DNA of 64,000 nucleotides from Spongiibacter thalassae (GTDB lineage: Bacteria > Pseudomonadota > Gammaproteobacteria > Pseudomonadales > Spongiibacteraceae): positions 649,451 through 713,450 of the forward strand of contig NZ_JAAWWK010000002.1 of the NCBI RefSeq assembly GCF_012272835.1, given 5' to 3'. Below are positions 45,333-54,771 of the stretch, piece after piece (within the stretch, counting starts at the first letter, position 1; each line of letters opens with the position of its first letter). The notes below the pieces were generated by a model that worked only from the letters and a program-made list of their open reading frames with translations, was not told the origin of the DNA and did no database searches. The translations under genes and the position numbers were made by a program.

Positions 45333-47657
45333 ATGGTGTCATGGATGACAACGGCGGCGCTGAGCATTGCGGCGCTGTCCTATTTGCCCGCGTTGCCGGG
45401 ACGGGAGCCCGCCTTGCTTATTCAGGCGGCGGTGCTGCTCGGCGCGCTGTGCAGTCGACGTCGTCACCTTCAGCTGCATGTTCTTGCAGGGGTGTTGGCG
45501 TCCTGCCATGCCCTGGGGCATTTTTCCCTGCGGGTGGCGCAAATGCCGCCGGAGTCAGTCGAGCGCCATAGCTTACATCTGCGTGGCGAGGTTGTCGGTC
45601 CGGTAGAGCAGCGAGCCGGTTCGAGGCCTTACTATCGGCTGCAAGTACGGCTCGACCCACATCAGTGTGGGCTTGGTTACTGTCCTCCAGGGAGGCCGCT
45701 GCTGCAGCTGAATTACTATGGCGATATTCCCCCGGACAGCGGGCTGGCCTACCATTTTGAGCTGCGCTTGACCCGTCCCTATGGCAGCCATTCGCCAGGT
45801 GCTTTCGACTACGGGCGATGGTTGTTTTCCCACGGTTATTCCGCCGCTGGTTATATTCGGACATACCACCTGGTGGAGGCGCAGGGTTTTAGTCCGCTGC
45901 ACCGTGTTCAGCGAATTTATTGGCAGGCACGGACGCGTTTGCTGGAAGCCGGCGAGATGCTGTTGAGCCCCTACCAACAGAGCGGCGTAATGCGCGCCCT
46001 GTTGTTCGCTGACAGACAGGATATATCGGCGGAGCAATGGCAGGCCTTTGCCAATAGCGGCACCAGTCATCTCATGGCGATTTCCGGTATGCATATCGGC
46101 ATGGTCTTTGGTGGCGTATGGCTGTTGACGCGGAGCTTTGCGCGTCTGGGCAAGGGCGGCCGTTTCAGTGTGGCCGTAGGGCCAGTGGCAGGCTTACTGG
46201 CGGCTGCGGCATATGCGGCGATGGCGGGGTTCAGTATTCCCAGTCAGCGCGCTTTGGTGATGGTAGCCGCATTTGCGCTGGGCTTTATTTGGCGACGGCA
46301 GCTGTCCCCGTGGCTGAGTTATCAGCTGGCGTTGTTGGTGGTGTTGCTGGTTCAGCCACTGGCGGCGCACCAGATGGGGTGTGTTCTTTCCTTCGCGGCG
46401 GTCGGCAGCCTGCTCTATGTCTTTCAGGGACGCAAACATCAAGGCAAACGTTACACCTGGCAAGCGCTGACCGGCCAGGGGGCGATTCTGCTTGCCATGC
46501 TGCCTACCCTAAGTGCTTTGGGGTTTCCCCAGCCACTCTCGTCATTGCCGGTGAATCTGCTGGCGATTCCCCTGTTGGGCTTTTGTCTGTTGCCGGTGTT
46601 GTTTGCCGGATTGCTGATGGCCGTGCTTTATGTGCCCTGGGCGCACAGACTGTTTGCCCTTGCGGACCAGCTGTTGACCACTATGGTGGACGGTCTGACA
46701 TGGGCGGGAACATTGGCGGGCGTAGTGTGGTTGCCGCAGTCACCCGCTGCGATCGTTTTTGCCCTGCTCGGTGTTGCGCTGTTGCTGCTGCCACGGGGAT
46801 TGCCGGGCAGACCGCTGGGGCTGCTGTTTATGTCGGCCTTGCTGCTGTGGCGTGCGCCGGGGGTGAAGCCGGGGGAACTGTGGGTCACGGTGATAGATGT
46901 TGGGCAGGGCTTGTCGGTGTTAACGGAAACCCCCTCACGGGCGCTGCTCTACGACGTTGGGCCTGATTTCGACTCCGGCTACAACAGTGCTGACAGCGTG
47001 ATCGCGCCGCTGCTTCGACGTCGGGGCATTGAGCGACTGGATGCTGTGGTGGTCAGTCACGGTGACCGGGATCACGCCGGCTCCCTTGGGGCTTTGCTTG
47101 CACGCTATCCCGTGGGCGTTATCTACGCCGGTGAGCCTGATAAGACCTCCGCTGGGGTTAGACCCTGCGAAGGCGAATGGCAGTGGGATGGCTTTGGTTT
47201 TCGGCTAATCCACCTTGGTATTAGCGGGTTGGTGTCGTCAAATAATGCTTCCTGCGTGTTACTGATTACTGGCAGTGGGCAGTCGGTGTTGTTGCCCGGC
47301 GATATCGAGGCCAAGGGCGAGCAGCGCCTGCTCGAGCGGGCCGTGACACCGCTGGGTAGCGCGCTGCTGGTGGCGCCCCACCACGGCAGTCGCAGCTCCT
47401 CCTCTGCGGAGTTGGTGAGGGAGGTTGCCCCGCGTCACGTGGTGTTTGCCGCCGCCCGCAAACACCGCTACGGTCATCCCCATGAAGAAGTAGTGGCACG
47501 TTATCGATCTGCGGGCGCCCGCTGCTGGCAAACAGGCTTGCACGGCACAATGTCCTTTGCAGTGAACGAGACCGGTGCCGCGCTGCGTTGGCATAGCCAG
47601 CGCGGCAGGTATTTCTGGCAGCGTGCTTACGCGGAATTGTGCGCTACTGCGGATTAG
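45333..47657 (+). CDS. comEC: DNA uptake channel protein ComEC/Rec2
   Basis: A 774-residue inner-membrane protein that carries single-stranded DNA into the cytoplasm during competence. It has N-terminal spans, an OB-like domain (DUF4131, about 85-160), the competence core (GTSHLMAISGMHIGMVFGG onward) and a C-terminal metallo-beta-lactamase-like domain with SHGDRDHAG and the later APHHGSRSSSS. Start ATG at 45333 with GGGAG upstream. It lies upstream of exbBD as in Pseudomonas. Confidence 0.93.
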   Translation: MVSWMTTAALSIAALSYLPALPGREPALLIQAAVLLGALCSRRRHLQLHVLAGVLASCHALGHFSLRVAQMPPESVERHSLHLRGEVVGPVEQRAGSRPYYRLQVRLDPHQCGLGYCPPGRPLLQLNYYGDIPPDSGLAYHFELRLTRPYGSHSPGAFDYGRWLFSHGYSAAGYIRTYHLVEAQGFSPLHRVQRIYWQARTRLLEAGEMLLSPYQQSGVMRALLFADRQDISAEQWQAFANSGTSHLMAISGMHIGMVFGGVWLLTRSFARLGKGGRFSVAVGPVAGLLAAAAYAAMAGFSIPSQRALVMVAAFALGFIWRRQLSPWLSYQLALLVVLLVQPLAAHQMGCVLSFAAVGSLLYVFQGRKHQGKRYTWQALTGQGAILLAMLPTLSALGFPQPLSSLPVNLLAIPLLGFCLLPVLFAGLLMAVLYVPWAHRLFALADQLLTTMVDGLTWAGTLAGVVWLPQSPAAIVFALLGVALLLLPRGLPGRPLGLLFMSALLLWRAPGVKPGELWVTVIDVGQGLSVLTETPSRALLYDVGPDFDSGYNSADSVIAPLLRRRGIERLDAVVVSHGDRDHAGSLGALLARYPVGVIYAGEPDKTSAGVRPCEGEWQWDGFGFRLIHLGISGLVSSNNASCVLLITGSGQSVLLPGDIEAKGEQRLLERAVTPLGSALLVAPHHGSRSSSSAELVREVAPRHVVFAAARKHRYGHPHEEVVARYRSAGARCWQTGLHGTMSFAVNETGAALRWHSQRGRYFWQRAYAELCATAD

Positions 47658-47692
47658 CTCGACGGGCCGCTTTTGCAATGGCGCCATCGCTG

Positions 47693-47698
47693 TATAAT
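47693..47698 (+). promoter_or_regulatory. -10 element for the exbB-exbD-msbA-lpxK operon
   Basis: A perfect TATAAT lies 31 bases before the exbB GTG. A T-rich CTTTTG/TTTTGC is at the expected -35 distance but matches poorly. Transcription would start near 47705, which argues against using the ATG at 47711. Confidence 0.5.
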
Positions 47699-47728
47699 GC
47701 GTTCACAATAATGTTGCAGGATGTTGAT

Positions 47729-48388
47729 GTGCTTGAATTGGTCAAAGCTGGCGGCTGGTTAATGCTGCCGATTATTCTCTCCTCGATTATCGCGTTAGCG
47801 ATTTGTGTGGAACGTTACCTCGCGTTAAATCCGGAAAAGGTCGCGCCGCGAAATCTGCTTAATCAGGTCTGGGGCTGGTTGCAGAACAAGCAGATGGACG
47901 CCGACAAGTTTCGCCAGTTGCGCAATGGCAGTCCGCTGGGGCGGATTCTCGCCGCTGGTCTCGGCAACGCCAAATACGGTCGGGAGATTATGAAGGAAAG
48001 CATCGAGGATGCCGCCTCCCACGTAATTCACGAGCTGGAACGTTATCTCAATGCTTTGGGTACCATCGCGGCGATCGCGCCGCTGCTGGGGCTGCTTGGT
48101 ACGGTGTTGGGGATGATCCGCGTCTTCAGTGAAATTATGGTGCAGGGTACTGGCAACGCCGGGGTGCTGGCCGGGGGCATTTCCGAGGCCCTTATTACCA
48201 CCGCTTCAGGCTTGTGTGTTGCTATTCCCGCATTGGTGATGCACCGCTATTACCTGCGGCGGATCGACGCCATCGTGGTTACCCTTGAACAGGATGCCGT
48301 CAAACTGGTGAACGCAGTACACGGCGACGCCGCCGCCAAGGAATTTCTCAATACCGCCAGCGGCCAACCCGCGAGTAAGGCATCGTGA
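47729..48388 (+). CDS. exbB: ExbB/TolQ-family proton channel subunit
   Basis: A 219-residue inner-membrane protein of the MotA/TolQ/ExbB family. The start region LELVKAGGWLMLPIILSSIIAL and the paired core LGTIAAIAPLLGLLGTVLGMIRVF...GGISEALITTASGLCVAIPALV are typical. GTG 47729 has AGGA seven bases upstream and matches the N-terminus of the Pseudomonas protein at this locus. The ATG six codons earlier has no ribosome site. It powers TonB-like or other envelope work with ExbD; next to msbA, its exact partner is unclear. Overlaps exbD by four bases. Confidence 0.92.
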   Translation: MLELVKAGGWLMLPIILSSIIALAICVERYLALNPEKVAPRNLLNQVWGWLQNKQMDADKFRQLRNGSPLGRILAAGLGNAKYGREIMKESIEDAASHVIHELERYLNALGTIAAIAPLLGLLGTVLGMIRVFSEIMVQGTGNAGVLAGGISEALITTASGLCVAIPALVMHRYYLRRIDAIVVTLEQDAVKLVNAVHGDAAAKEFLNTASGQPASKAS

Positions 48389-48813
48389 AGTTCCGGCGCC
48401 AGCGTATTGACGATGGTGGGGTAAACCTTACACCGCTGATTGATGTTGTCTTTCTGTTACTGATTTTCTTTATGGTCTCGACCACCTTTACCAAGGAGAC
48501 CCGCTTGCAGCTGGAATTACCCAGCGCAAAGGGCGAGGTCGCCGTGGAACAGCCCCAGGCGATTGAAATTCTCATTAGTGCCCAGGGGCGCTATCAGGTG
48601 AATGAGCAGGGCTTGCCGGGGGGCGATGTGCAGGCATTGATGCGTGCGATACAAAAGGCCGCCGGGGGTGATACGATGCGCCCGGTAATTATCACTGCCG
48701 ATGCCAACAGCCCCCATCAGTCGGTTATTTCCGCGATGGATGCTGCCGGTCAACTTGGCTTTGTCCAACTGAGTATCAGTACCCAGGAACCTGAGAACGC
48801 CGCGAAACGGTAA
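48385..48813 (+). CDS. exbD: ExbD/TolR-family proton channel subunit
   Basis: A 142-residue protein with a single span (about 18-38) carrying the essential membrane Asp in NLTPLIDVVFLLLIFFMV, then a periplasmic domain (QLELPSAKG, VIITADANSPHQSVI). Partner of ExbB. It starts at GTG in a GTGA overlap with the exbB stop. Confidence 0.94.
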   Translation: MKFRRQRIDDGGVNLTPLIDVVFLLLIFFMVSTTFTKETRLQLELPSAKGEVAVEQPQAIEILISAQGRYQVNEQGLPGGDVQALMRAIQKAAGGDTMRPVIITADANSPHQSVISAMDAAGQLGFVQLSISTQEPENAAKR

Positions 48814-48835
48814 TCCCGCAGCGGCGTTGAGGCTT

Positions 48836-50635
48836 ATGAGTAAAAAACCGTCTGATTTAAAAATTTATGGCCGTCTGGTCAAATACGTTATTCCTTTTTG
48901 GCCACTGTTTGCGCTGAGTGTGCTGGGCTTTGCCCTGTTTTCCGGTTCCCAGGTATTGCTGGCGGATATGATGCAGCTGATCGTCGATTACATCGGCGGT
49001 AATGTGGTGCAGGGCGAAGGGGGAATTTCTGCCAAGATCATGTGGGCGCTGGGGGGAGACGACTTTAATCCGGCCTCGGCTCGCAACTGGATCGTGGCGG
49101 CCCTGATCGTCCTCGGGGTGCTGCGGGGTGTTGGCTTTTTCGCCGGTAACTATTATATCGCCGGTATTTCGCTGCGCCTGGTGCACATTCTGCGCTGTGA
49201 GCTGTATGAAAAAATGCAGTACCTGCCCAGCGCCTATTACGACCGCAACTCGACCGGGGTGTTGATCTCCAAGATCACCTTTAATGTCGAGCAGGTTACC
49301 GGGGCGGCGGTAAACGCCCTGAAAATTGTTCTGCGCGAGGGCTCCTTTGCCATCGGTTTGATCGGCTATCTGTTGTATATCAACTGGAAGCTGACCATGG
49401 TGTTTGTGTTGGCGTTGCCCATGATCGCCGTTATTGTGTATTGGGTAGGCAAGCGGTTTCGCAAAATCAGTCGCAATATCCAGGACGCGATGGGCGAGGT
49501 GAATCAGGTTACCAACGACAGCATTAACGCCTATCGGGAAATTCGCTTGTACGGCGGTACCGAGCAGGAACTGGCCCGGTTCACCCACGCCAGTAACCGC
49601 AACCGTAATCAAAACCTCAAAATGGCGTTTTACGGCGCGATCAGTCCATCGGTGATTCAGTTTCCAGTGGTGCTGGCTACAGGGGTGCTTATCTGGATCG
49701 CCCTGGGGCTCACCGACGAAATGAGCCCGGGGGCCTTTGTTGCTTATTTGTCGGCAGCGCTGTTTTTGCCCAAGCCTATTCGCCAGCTAGCAGAAGTCAG
49801 CAACGTTATTCAGAAAGGTCTGGCGGCGGCCCAGGATATCTTTGGCTTTCTCGACACGGCTCCTGAGGAGGACAAGGGCCACCTTGAGGTCGAGCGGGTG
49901 CGCGGAGAAATTGAAATTCGCGATTTGAACTTCAGCTACGCGCCGGATCTGCCTCCGGTACTTCGCGATATAAATCTGCGGGTTGAACCGGGCACGTCGC
50001 TGGCATTGGTTGGGCTGTCCGGTTCCGGCAAGTCAACACTGGTGAGTCTGTTGTCGCGATTCTACCAGCACACCGAGGGCGAACTGTTACTCGATGGGGT
50101 AGACGTGAGGGACTATAAGCTCGCAAACCTGCGCAGCAATATTGCCCTGGTCACCCAGCAGGTCACCTTGTTCAACGACACGGTGTACAACAATATTGCC
50201 TATGGGTCGATGTCATCGGCCACCCGCGAGGATGTTGAGGCTGCAGTGGCAGCAGCCCATGCCAGCGAATTTATTGCCCAGTTGCCCCAGGGGCTGGACA
50301 CCGTTATTGGTGAGGACGGGGTGATGTTATCCGGTGGCCAGCGCCAGCGGCTGGCCATCGCCAGAGCGTTCCTGAAAGATGCTCCGGTATTGATTCTGGA
50401 TGAGGCGACCTCGGCGCTGGATAACCGCGCTGAAGCCCATATTCAGCAGGCGATGGAAGAAGTGATGAAGGGGCGTACCACCATCGTGATAGCCCACCGG
50501 CTGACCACCATTGAAAAAGCCGACAAGATCGTGGTGATGGAGGAGGGGCGTGTGCTCGAGCAGGGTAGTCACGACGAACTGCTGGCCCTTGGGCAGCGCT
50601 ATTCCCAGCTCTATCACAAGAACTTCGAGGACTGA
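48836..50635 (+). CDS. msbA: Lipid A export ABC transporter MsbA
   Basis: A 599-residue half-transporter that flips lipid A-core across the inner membrane. Six spans (about 15-320) are followed by the ATPase domain: Walker A GLSGSGKST, LSGGQRQRLAIARA, Walker B VLILDEATSALD and H-loop IVIAHRLTT. The first ATG has GAGG only three bases away, so initiation may be weak or coupled. It is followed two bases later by lpxK, as in E. coli msbA-lpxK. Confidence 0.95.
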   Translation: MSKKPSDLKIYGRLVKYVIPFWPLFALSVLGFALFSGSQVLLADMMQLIVDYIGGNVVQGEGGISAKIMWALGGDDFNPASARNWIVAALIVLGVLRGVGFFAGNYYIAGISLRLVHILRCELYEKMQYLPSAYYDRNSTGVLISKITFNVEQVTGAAVNALKIVLREGSFAIGLIGYLLYINWKLTMVFVLALPMIAVIVYWVGKRFRKISRNIQDAMGEVNQVTNDSINAYREIRLYGGTEQELARFTHASNRNRNQNLKMAFYGAISPSVIQFPVVLATGVLIWIALGLTDEMSPGAFVAYLSAALFLPKPIRQLAEVSNVIQKGLAAAQDIFGFLDTAPEEDKGHLEVERVRGEIEIRDLNFSYAPDLPPVLRDINLRVEPGTSLALVGLSGSGKSTLVSLLSRFYQHTEGELLLDGVDVRDYKLANLRSNIALVTQQVTLFNDTVYNNIAYGSMSSATREDVEAAVAAAHASEFIAQLPQGLDTVIGEDGVMLSGGQRQRLAIARAFLKDAPVLILDEATSALDNRAEAHIQQAMEEVMKGRTTIVIAHRLTTIEKADKIVVMEEGRVLEQGSHDELLALGQRYSQLYHKNFED

Positions 50636-50637
50636 TC

Positions 50638-51627
50638 GTGTCGTCGCTGGAGCAGCGGATCAATGCTGCCTGGTATGGTCGCCCGGGGCTGCTCAATCTA
50701 TTGCTGCCCCTGGAGGGCTTGTTCAGGGTCGTAGCGGCACTGCGGCGACGTCATATCGTGCCTCAACCCTGCGGGGCGCCAGTGATAGTGGTTGGCAATA
50801 TCGCCGTTGGCGGCAGCGGGAAAACACCGGCGGTAGTGGCTATCGTCGAGTTTCTACAGCAGCGCGGTTTTCGCCCCGGTGTGGTTAGCCGAGGCTACGG
50901 CGCCAAGCCCGATCATTATCCCTATCTGGTGACTGCCGACAGTCCTGCTGATGAAGGCGGCGATGAACCCTGCCTTATTGCCCGCCGCCTGGGTGTGCCA
51001 GTGGCGATTGATCCCGACCGTGTCGCCGCGGCGACCTTTCTGGTAGAAGAACTTAGCTGTGATGTCATTGTCAGCGACGATGGCCTGCAACACTACCGGT
51101 TGGCGAGGAATGTCGAAGTACTGCTGGTTGACGGTCAGCGCGGTTTTGGCAACGGCCACTGCTTGCCGGTGGGGCCGCTGCGGGAGCCGGTTGCCCGGGC
51201 GTCGACGGTGGATATGACGCTGATCAATGGTGTGGCACGGGCTGATCTCGGGGTGCAGGGTTTCGCCATGACGCTGGCGGGGACACAGTTGGTGAATCTG
51301 CATACTGGGGTAGCTCAGTCCCTGACGGAGTGGGGGGCGGTGGGCAAGCCTGTTCACGCCCTGGCGGGTATCGGCCATCCCCCGCGGTTTTTTCAGCTGC
51401 TGCGTGACCAGGGGCTGGAGGTCAGTGAACATGCCTTTGGCGATCATTATCCTTATACCGCCGACGACCTGCGCTTTGGTGACAATCAGCCACTGGTCAT
51501 GACGGAAAAAGACGCGGTAAAGTGTCGTGGTATTGCCCCGAAGGACGCTTGGTATCTGCCGGTGTCGGCCCAGTTGCCCGAGTCGTTCTACCGCGAACTG
51601 GCGGTGCGGCTGCAACGCTTTGAATAG
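50638..51627 (+). CDS. lpxK: Tetraacyldisaccharide 4'-kinase
   Basis: A 329-residue membrane-associated kinase that phosphorylates the lipid A precursor to lipid IVA. The P-loop is NIAVGGSGKTPAV, and the conserved DDGLQHYRLARNVEVLLVDGQRGFGNG follows. GTG start two bases after msbA ends. Confidence 0.95.
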   Translation: MSSLEQRINAAWYGRPGLLNLLLPLEGLFRVVAALRRRHIVPQPCGAPVIVVGNIAVGGSGKTPAVVAIVEFLQQRGFRPGVVSRGYGAKPDHYPYLVTADSPADEGGDEPCLIARRLGVPVAIDPDRVAAATFLVEELSCDVIVSDDGLQHYRLARNVEVLLVDGQRGFGNGHCLPVGPLREPVARASTVDMTLINGVARADLGVQGFAMTLAGTQLVNLHTGVAQSLTEWGAVGKPVHALAGIGHPPRFFQLLRDQGLEVSEHAFGDHYPYTADDLRFGDNQPLVMTEKDAVKCRGIAPKDAWYLPVSAQLPESFYRELAVRLQRFE

Positions 51628-51699
51628 TATTCCCTAACTGCCCCCACCTGAGCGCGCTGCGGATCGGGATGAGGTGAAGATTTTGATACAGGCAAAATT

Positions 51700-52470
51700 A
51701 TGAGTTACACCGTTATTATTCCTGCTCGTTATGCATCCAGCCGTCTGCCAGGCAAACCGCTGATGGACATCGCCGGCAAGCCGATGATTCAACATGTCTG
51801 GGAGCGGGCGGGACAAAGCGCCGCCCAACAGCTGGTGATCGCCACTGAAGACCAACGGGTATTTGATGCCTGTAAGGGCTTCGGTGCGCAGGTTTGCATG
51901 ACCCGGGCCACCCATGAGAGTGGTACCGATCGGCTACAGGAAGTGGTGCAGCAGCTGGGACTGCCCGACAATGCAATTGTCGTCAATGTTCAGGGCGATG
52001 AGCCGATGATTCCGGTGGCCGCCATTGAGCAAGTGGCCGCCAATCTTGCGGCTCACCCCGAGGCGGGGATCAGCACCCTGATGGAAGAAATCGGTGATAT
52101 CGACACCGTGATGAACCCCAATGTGGTCAAGGTGGTTGCCGATGAGACGGGTTTCGCGCTGTATTTCAGTCGCGCGCCGATCCCCTATTGCCGCGACGGT
52201 TGGCAGCCGGGGAATACCCAGGGTCTGCCGGCGGATCAGAAGTATTGGCGACATATTGGTATTTACGGCTACCGGGTAGGATTTCTCAATCAATTTGTCC
52301 AGTGGCCACTGGGTAAGCTGGAGGGCTGTGAACGTCTTGAGCAGCTGCGGGCGATGGAAAATGGCGTTCGTATCCATGTGCAGGAAAGTTGTGTGGCCAT
52401 TCCGGGCGGGGTAGACACCCAGGCTGATCTGGAGAAAGTCAGACAACTTCTGGGAGCCGCCAGTGGCTGA
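51700..52470 (+). CDS. kdsB: CMP-KDO synthetase (3-deoxy-manno-octulosonate cytidylyltransferase)
   Basis: A 256-residue enzyme that activates KDO for attachment to lipid A. Motifs are [17 protein letters not shown], the CTP-binding [12 protein letters not shown] and [11 protein letters not shown]. The usual small protein gene between lpxK and kdsB (E. coli ycaR type) is absent; 72 unremarkable bases separate the two. It overlaps the phosphatase gene by eight bases (GTGGCTGA). Confidence 0.96.
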   Translation: MSYTVIIPARYASSRLPGKPLMDIAGKPMIQHVWERAGQSAAQQLVIATEDQRVFDACKGFGAQVCMTRATHESGTDRLQEVVQQLGLPDNAIVVNVQGDEPMIPVAAIEQVAANLAAHPEAGISTLMEEIGDIDTVMNPNVVKVVADETGFALYFSRAPIPYCRDGWQPGNTQGLPADQKYWRHIGIYGYRVGFLNQFVQWPLGKLEGCERLEQLRAMENGVRIHVQESCVAIPGGVDTQADLEKVRQLLGAASG

Positions 52471-52945
52471 GCCGGAACTGCGGGTATTACTGGTCTGCCT
52501 CGGCAATATTTGTCGCTCGCCGGCAGCCCACGGCGTGCTGTTGCACCAGCTCGCGGAGGCAGGATTGGCGGATCGGGTTGCGGTAGATTCAGCGGGCACT
52601 GGCGATTGGCATGTGGGTCGACCACCGGACCCGCGAATGCTGTCTGCGGCGCAACAGCGGGGCTATGACCTGTCGCCCTTGCGCGCGCGCCAGGTCTGTG
52701 CGGCCGACTTCGACGAATACGATTATATCCTCGCGATGGACAACAGCAATCTGGCTGACTTGCGCTCGCTCGCCGGCGCCAGCCGGGCGCATATTGCCCT
52801 GTTTCTGTCCTTTGGTGATACAGCACTCAGGGAAGTCCCCGACCCTTATTACGGCGGCGACGAAGGCTTTGTCGAGGTGCTTGAGTTAGTGGAGGCCGGG
52901 TCGCGCGGGCTGATCGCTCGACTCAAACAGGATTTACCCGCATGA
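52463..52945 (+). CDS. Low-molecular-weight protein-tyrosine phosphatase
   Basis: A 160-residue phosphatase with the P-loop CLGNICRSP (nucleophile Cys12, Arg18) and the general-acid loop DPYYGG. The target is unknown. In this position between kdsB and murB it matches Pseudomonas, and other family members act on polysaccharide kinases. Overlaps murB by four bases (ATGA). Confidence 0.92.
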   Translation: MAEPELRVLLVCLGNICRSPAAHGVLLHQLAEAGLADRVAVDSAGTGDWHVGRPPDPRMLSAAQQRGYDLSPLRARQVCAADFDEYDYILAMDNSNLADLRSLAGASRAHIALFLSFGDTALREVPDPYYGGDEGFVEVLELVEAGSRGLIARLKQDLPA

Positions 52946-53967
52946 CTGTGGCGGTATCCCGCGAATACGCATTGGCTCCCTTGACCACTCTGGCGTTGCC
53001 GGCGACGGCGGCGCACTTCTGTGCGGTCACCGATGTTGAAAGCCTGATTCAGGCCCTGGACTACGCCAAGCAGCAACATTTACCTGTGCTGTTGCTCGGC
53101 GGTGGCAGCAATACGGTGTTCAGTGGCGACTACCCGGGAATGGTCATCCATCTGGCCATGACCGGCGTACGCCAGGAAGCGCAGGGGCAAAACTGCCTGG
53201 TTCACGCCGCTGCCGGGGAAAACTGGAACGCGTTGGTCGAACATTGTCTCGGGAAGGGTTTGTACGGTATTGAAAACCTTATTGCGATACCCGGCTCGGT
53301 GGGGGCTGCCCCGGTGCAGAATATCGGCGCCTATGGCGTCGAGTTGGCAGAGGTTCTGGAGTCGGTGACGGTGTGGGATCGCCAGACAGCCAGTTTGCGA
53401 CAGCTGTCAGCGCAGGATTGCAAATTGGCCTATCGCGACAGCCTGTTCAAGTCGGCCGAGGGGGCTCATTACATTATTGTTGAGGTGTGCCTGCGCCTGC
53501 ATACCGAGCCTCGCCCCGTCCTGTCCTATGACATTGTGAAAAACACGCTTTTGGAGCAGGGCGTCGACCTGGCAACGGTAAGCCCGGAGCAGGTCTCGGC
53601 CTGCGTGGCCCGAATACGTGGAGCGCGCCTGCCAAATTATCAGCTTGAGCCCAATGCGGGCAGTTTTTTTAAAAACCCTTTGATTCCCGAGGAGGAAGCC
53701 CGAAGCCTTTTGCAGCGCTGGCCCGACGCTGCCCATTGGCCGATGCCGGACGGGCAGGTCAAACTGGCCGCCGCCTGGTTGGTGGAACAGTGCGGATGGA
53801 AGGGGCAAAGAATGGGGCCGGTAGGGGTTCACCCTCGTCAATCCATTGTGCTGGTGAACTACGACAATGGCAGCGGGGCAGAGCTGATGGCCCTGGCCGG
53901 GGCAATTCAACTAGACGTACGCGAGACCTTTGGCGTGTCGTTAGAGATTGAGCCTCGGGTGGTGTAG
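52942..53967 (+). CDS. murB: UDP-N-acetylenolpyruvoylglucosamine reductase
   Basis: A 341-residue FAD enzyme that reduces UDP-GlcNAc-enolpyruvate to UDP-MurNAc in peptidoglycan synthesis. It has the FAD-binding LLLGGGSNTVFSGDYPG, GIENLIAIPGSVGAAPVQNIGAYG and AYRDSLFK motifs, and the catalytic NAGSFFKNP. Length and layout fit the E. coli-type (type I) MurB. It begins within the last codons of the phosphatase gene. Confidence 0.96.
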   Translation: MTVAVSREYALAPLTTLALPATAAHFCAVTDVESLIQALDYAKQQHLPVLLLGGGSNTVFSGDYPGMVIHLAMTGVRQEAQGQNCLVHAAAGENWNALVEHCLGKGLYGIENLIAIPGSVGAAPVQNIGAYGVELAEVLESVTVWDRQTASLRQLSAQDCKLAYRDSLFKSAEGAHYIIVEVCLRLHTEPRPVLSYDIVKNTLLEQGVDLATVSPEQVSACVARIRGARLPNYQLEPNAGSFFKNPLIPEEEARSLLQRWPDAAHWPMPDGQVKLAAAWLVEQCGWKGQRMGPVGVHPRQSIVLVNYDNGSGAELMALAGAIQLDVRETFGVSLEIEPRVV

Positions 53968-54103
53968 CGTGCGCGCTGGATGTCGTTAGCTGCGATGACC
54001 AGACCGAATCGCGGGTGTAACAATCGGCGTCGTTATCCTATCTGGAGTAGCTTGGGCGCGAACGCAATGGTATCGTTTAGAGGCTTGGGTGTGGAGGCAA
54101 TGT

Positions 54104-54763
54104 ATGATCACAGTTCTAGTCGCCGATGACCACGCGATGGTTCGAACGGGTATATCCCGAATGCTCGATGACGCCGACGATATACAGGTGGTGGGAGAGG
54201 CAAGCAGCGGTGAAGAAGCTGTTCTGCGCTGTCGTGAATTAAAGCCCGATATCGTCCTCATGGATATTCGCATGCCGGGAATGGGTGGCCTTGAAGCGAC
54301 CCGCAAACTACAGCAGGTGGCCCCCGAAACCAAAATTATCGCCGTCAGTGCCTGTGAGCAGGAGCCGATCCCCAGTCGACTGATGAAAGCCGGGGCCTCA
54401 GCCTTTTTGTCCAAGGGCAGTGGCGCTGATGCCGGCGATGAAATTATCAAGGCCGTGCGCCAGGTGGCAAAGGGCAAACGTTATCTCAGCCCGGCAATTG
54501 CTCAGGCGCTGGCCCTTAAAAATTACGACGACGAAGTCAGCTCGCCCTTTGAAAGCCTGTCAGAACGGGAAATTCAAATCAGTATTATGATAGGCAACGG
54601 TTTGCGGGTGCAGGACATCGCCGATACTCTGCATATTCAGACCAAAACCGTAAACAGCTACCGCTATCGCATTTTCGAGAAGCTCGACGTGGCCGGAGAT
54701 GTTGCGTTGACGCTGCTGGCGATCAGCCACGGCCTGATTGAGGCGCCGAGCCCCGGGCAGTAA
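54104..54763 (+). CDS. gacA: Response regulator GacA/UvrY
   Basis: A 219-residue NarL-family regulator with receiver domain ([14 protein letters not shown], phosphoacceptor Asp54 in VLMDIRMPG, Lys in FLSKGS) and a C-terminal LuxR-type helix-turn-helix ([25 protein letters not shown]...[14 protein letters not shown]). With GacS it controls small regulatory RNAs and CsrA/RsmA. The ATG at 54104 has a perfect GGAGG six bases before it. gacA-uvrC-pgsA-tRNA is the conserved order. Confidence 0.95.
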   Translation: MITVLVADDHAMVRTGISRMLDDADDIQVVGEASSGEEAVLRCRELKPDIVLMDIRMPGMGGLEATRKLQQVAPETKIIAVSACEQEPIPSRLMKAGASAFLSKGSGADAGDEIIKAVRQVAKGKRYLSPAIAQALALKNYDDEVSSPFESLSEREIQISIMIGNGLRVQDIADTLHIQTKTVNSYRYRIFEKLDVAGDVALTLLAISHGLIEAPSPGQ

Positions 54764-54771
54764 ATGGCAGT

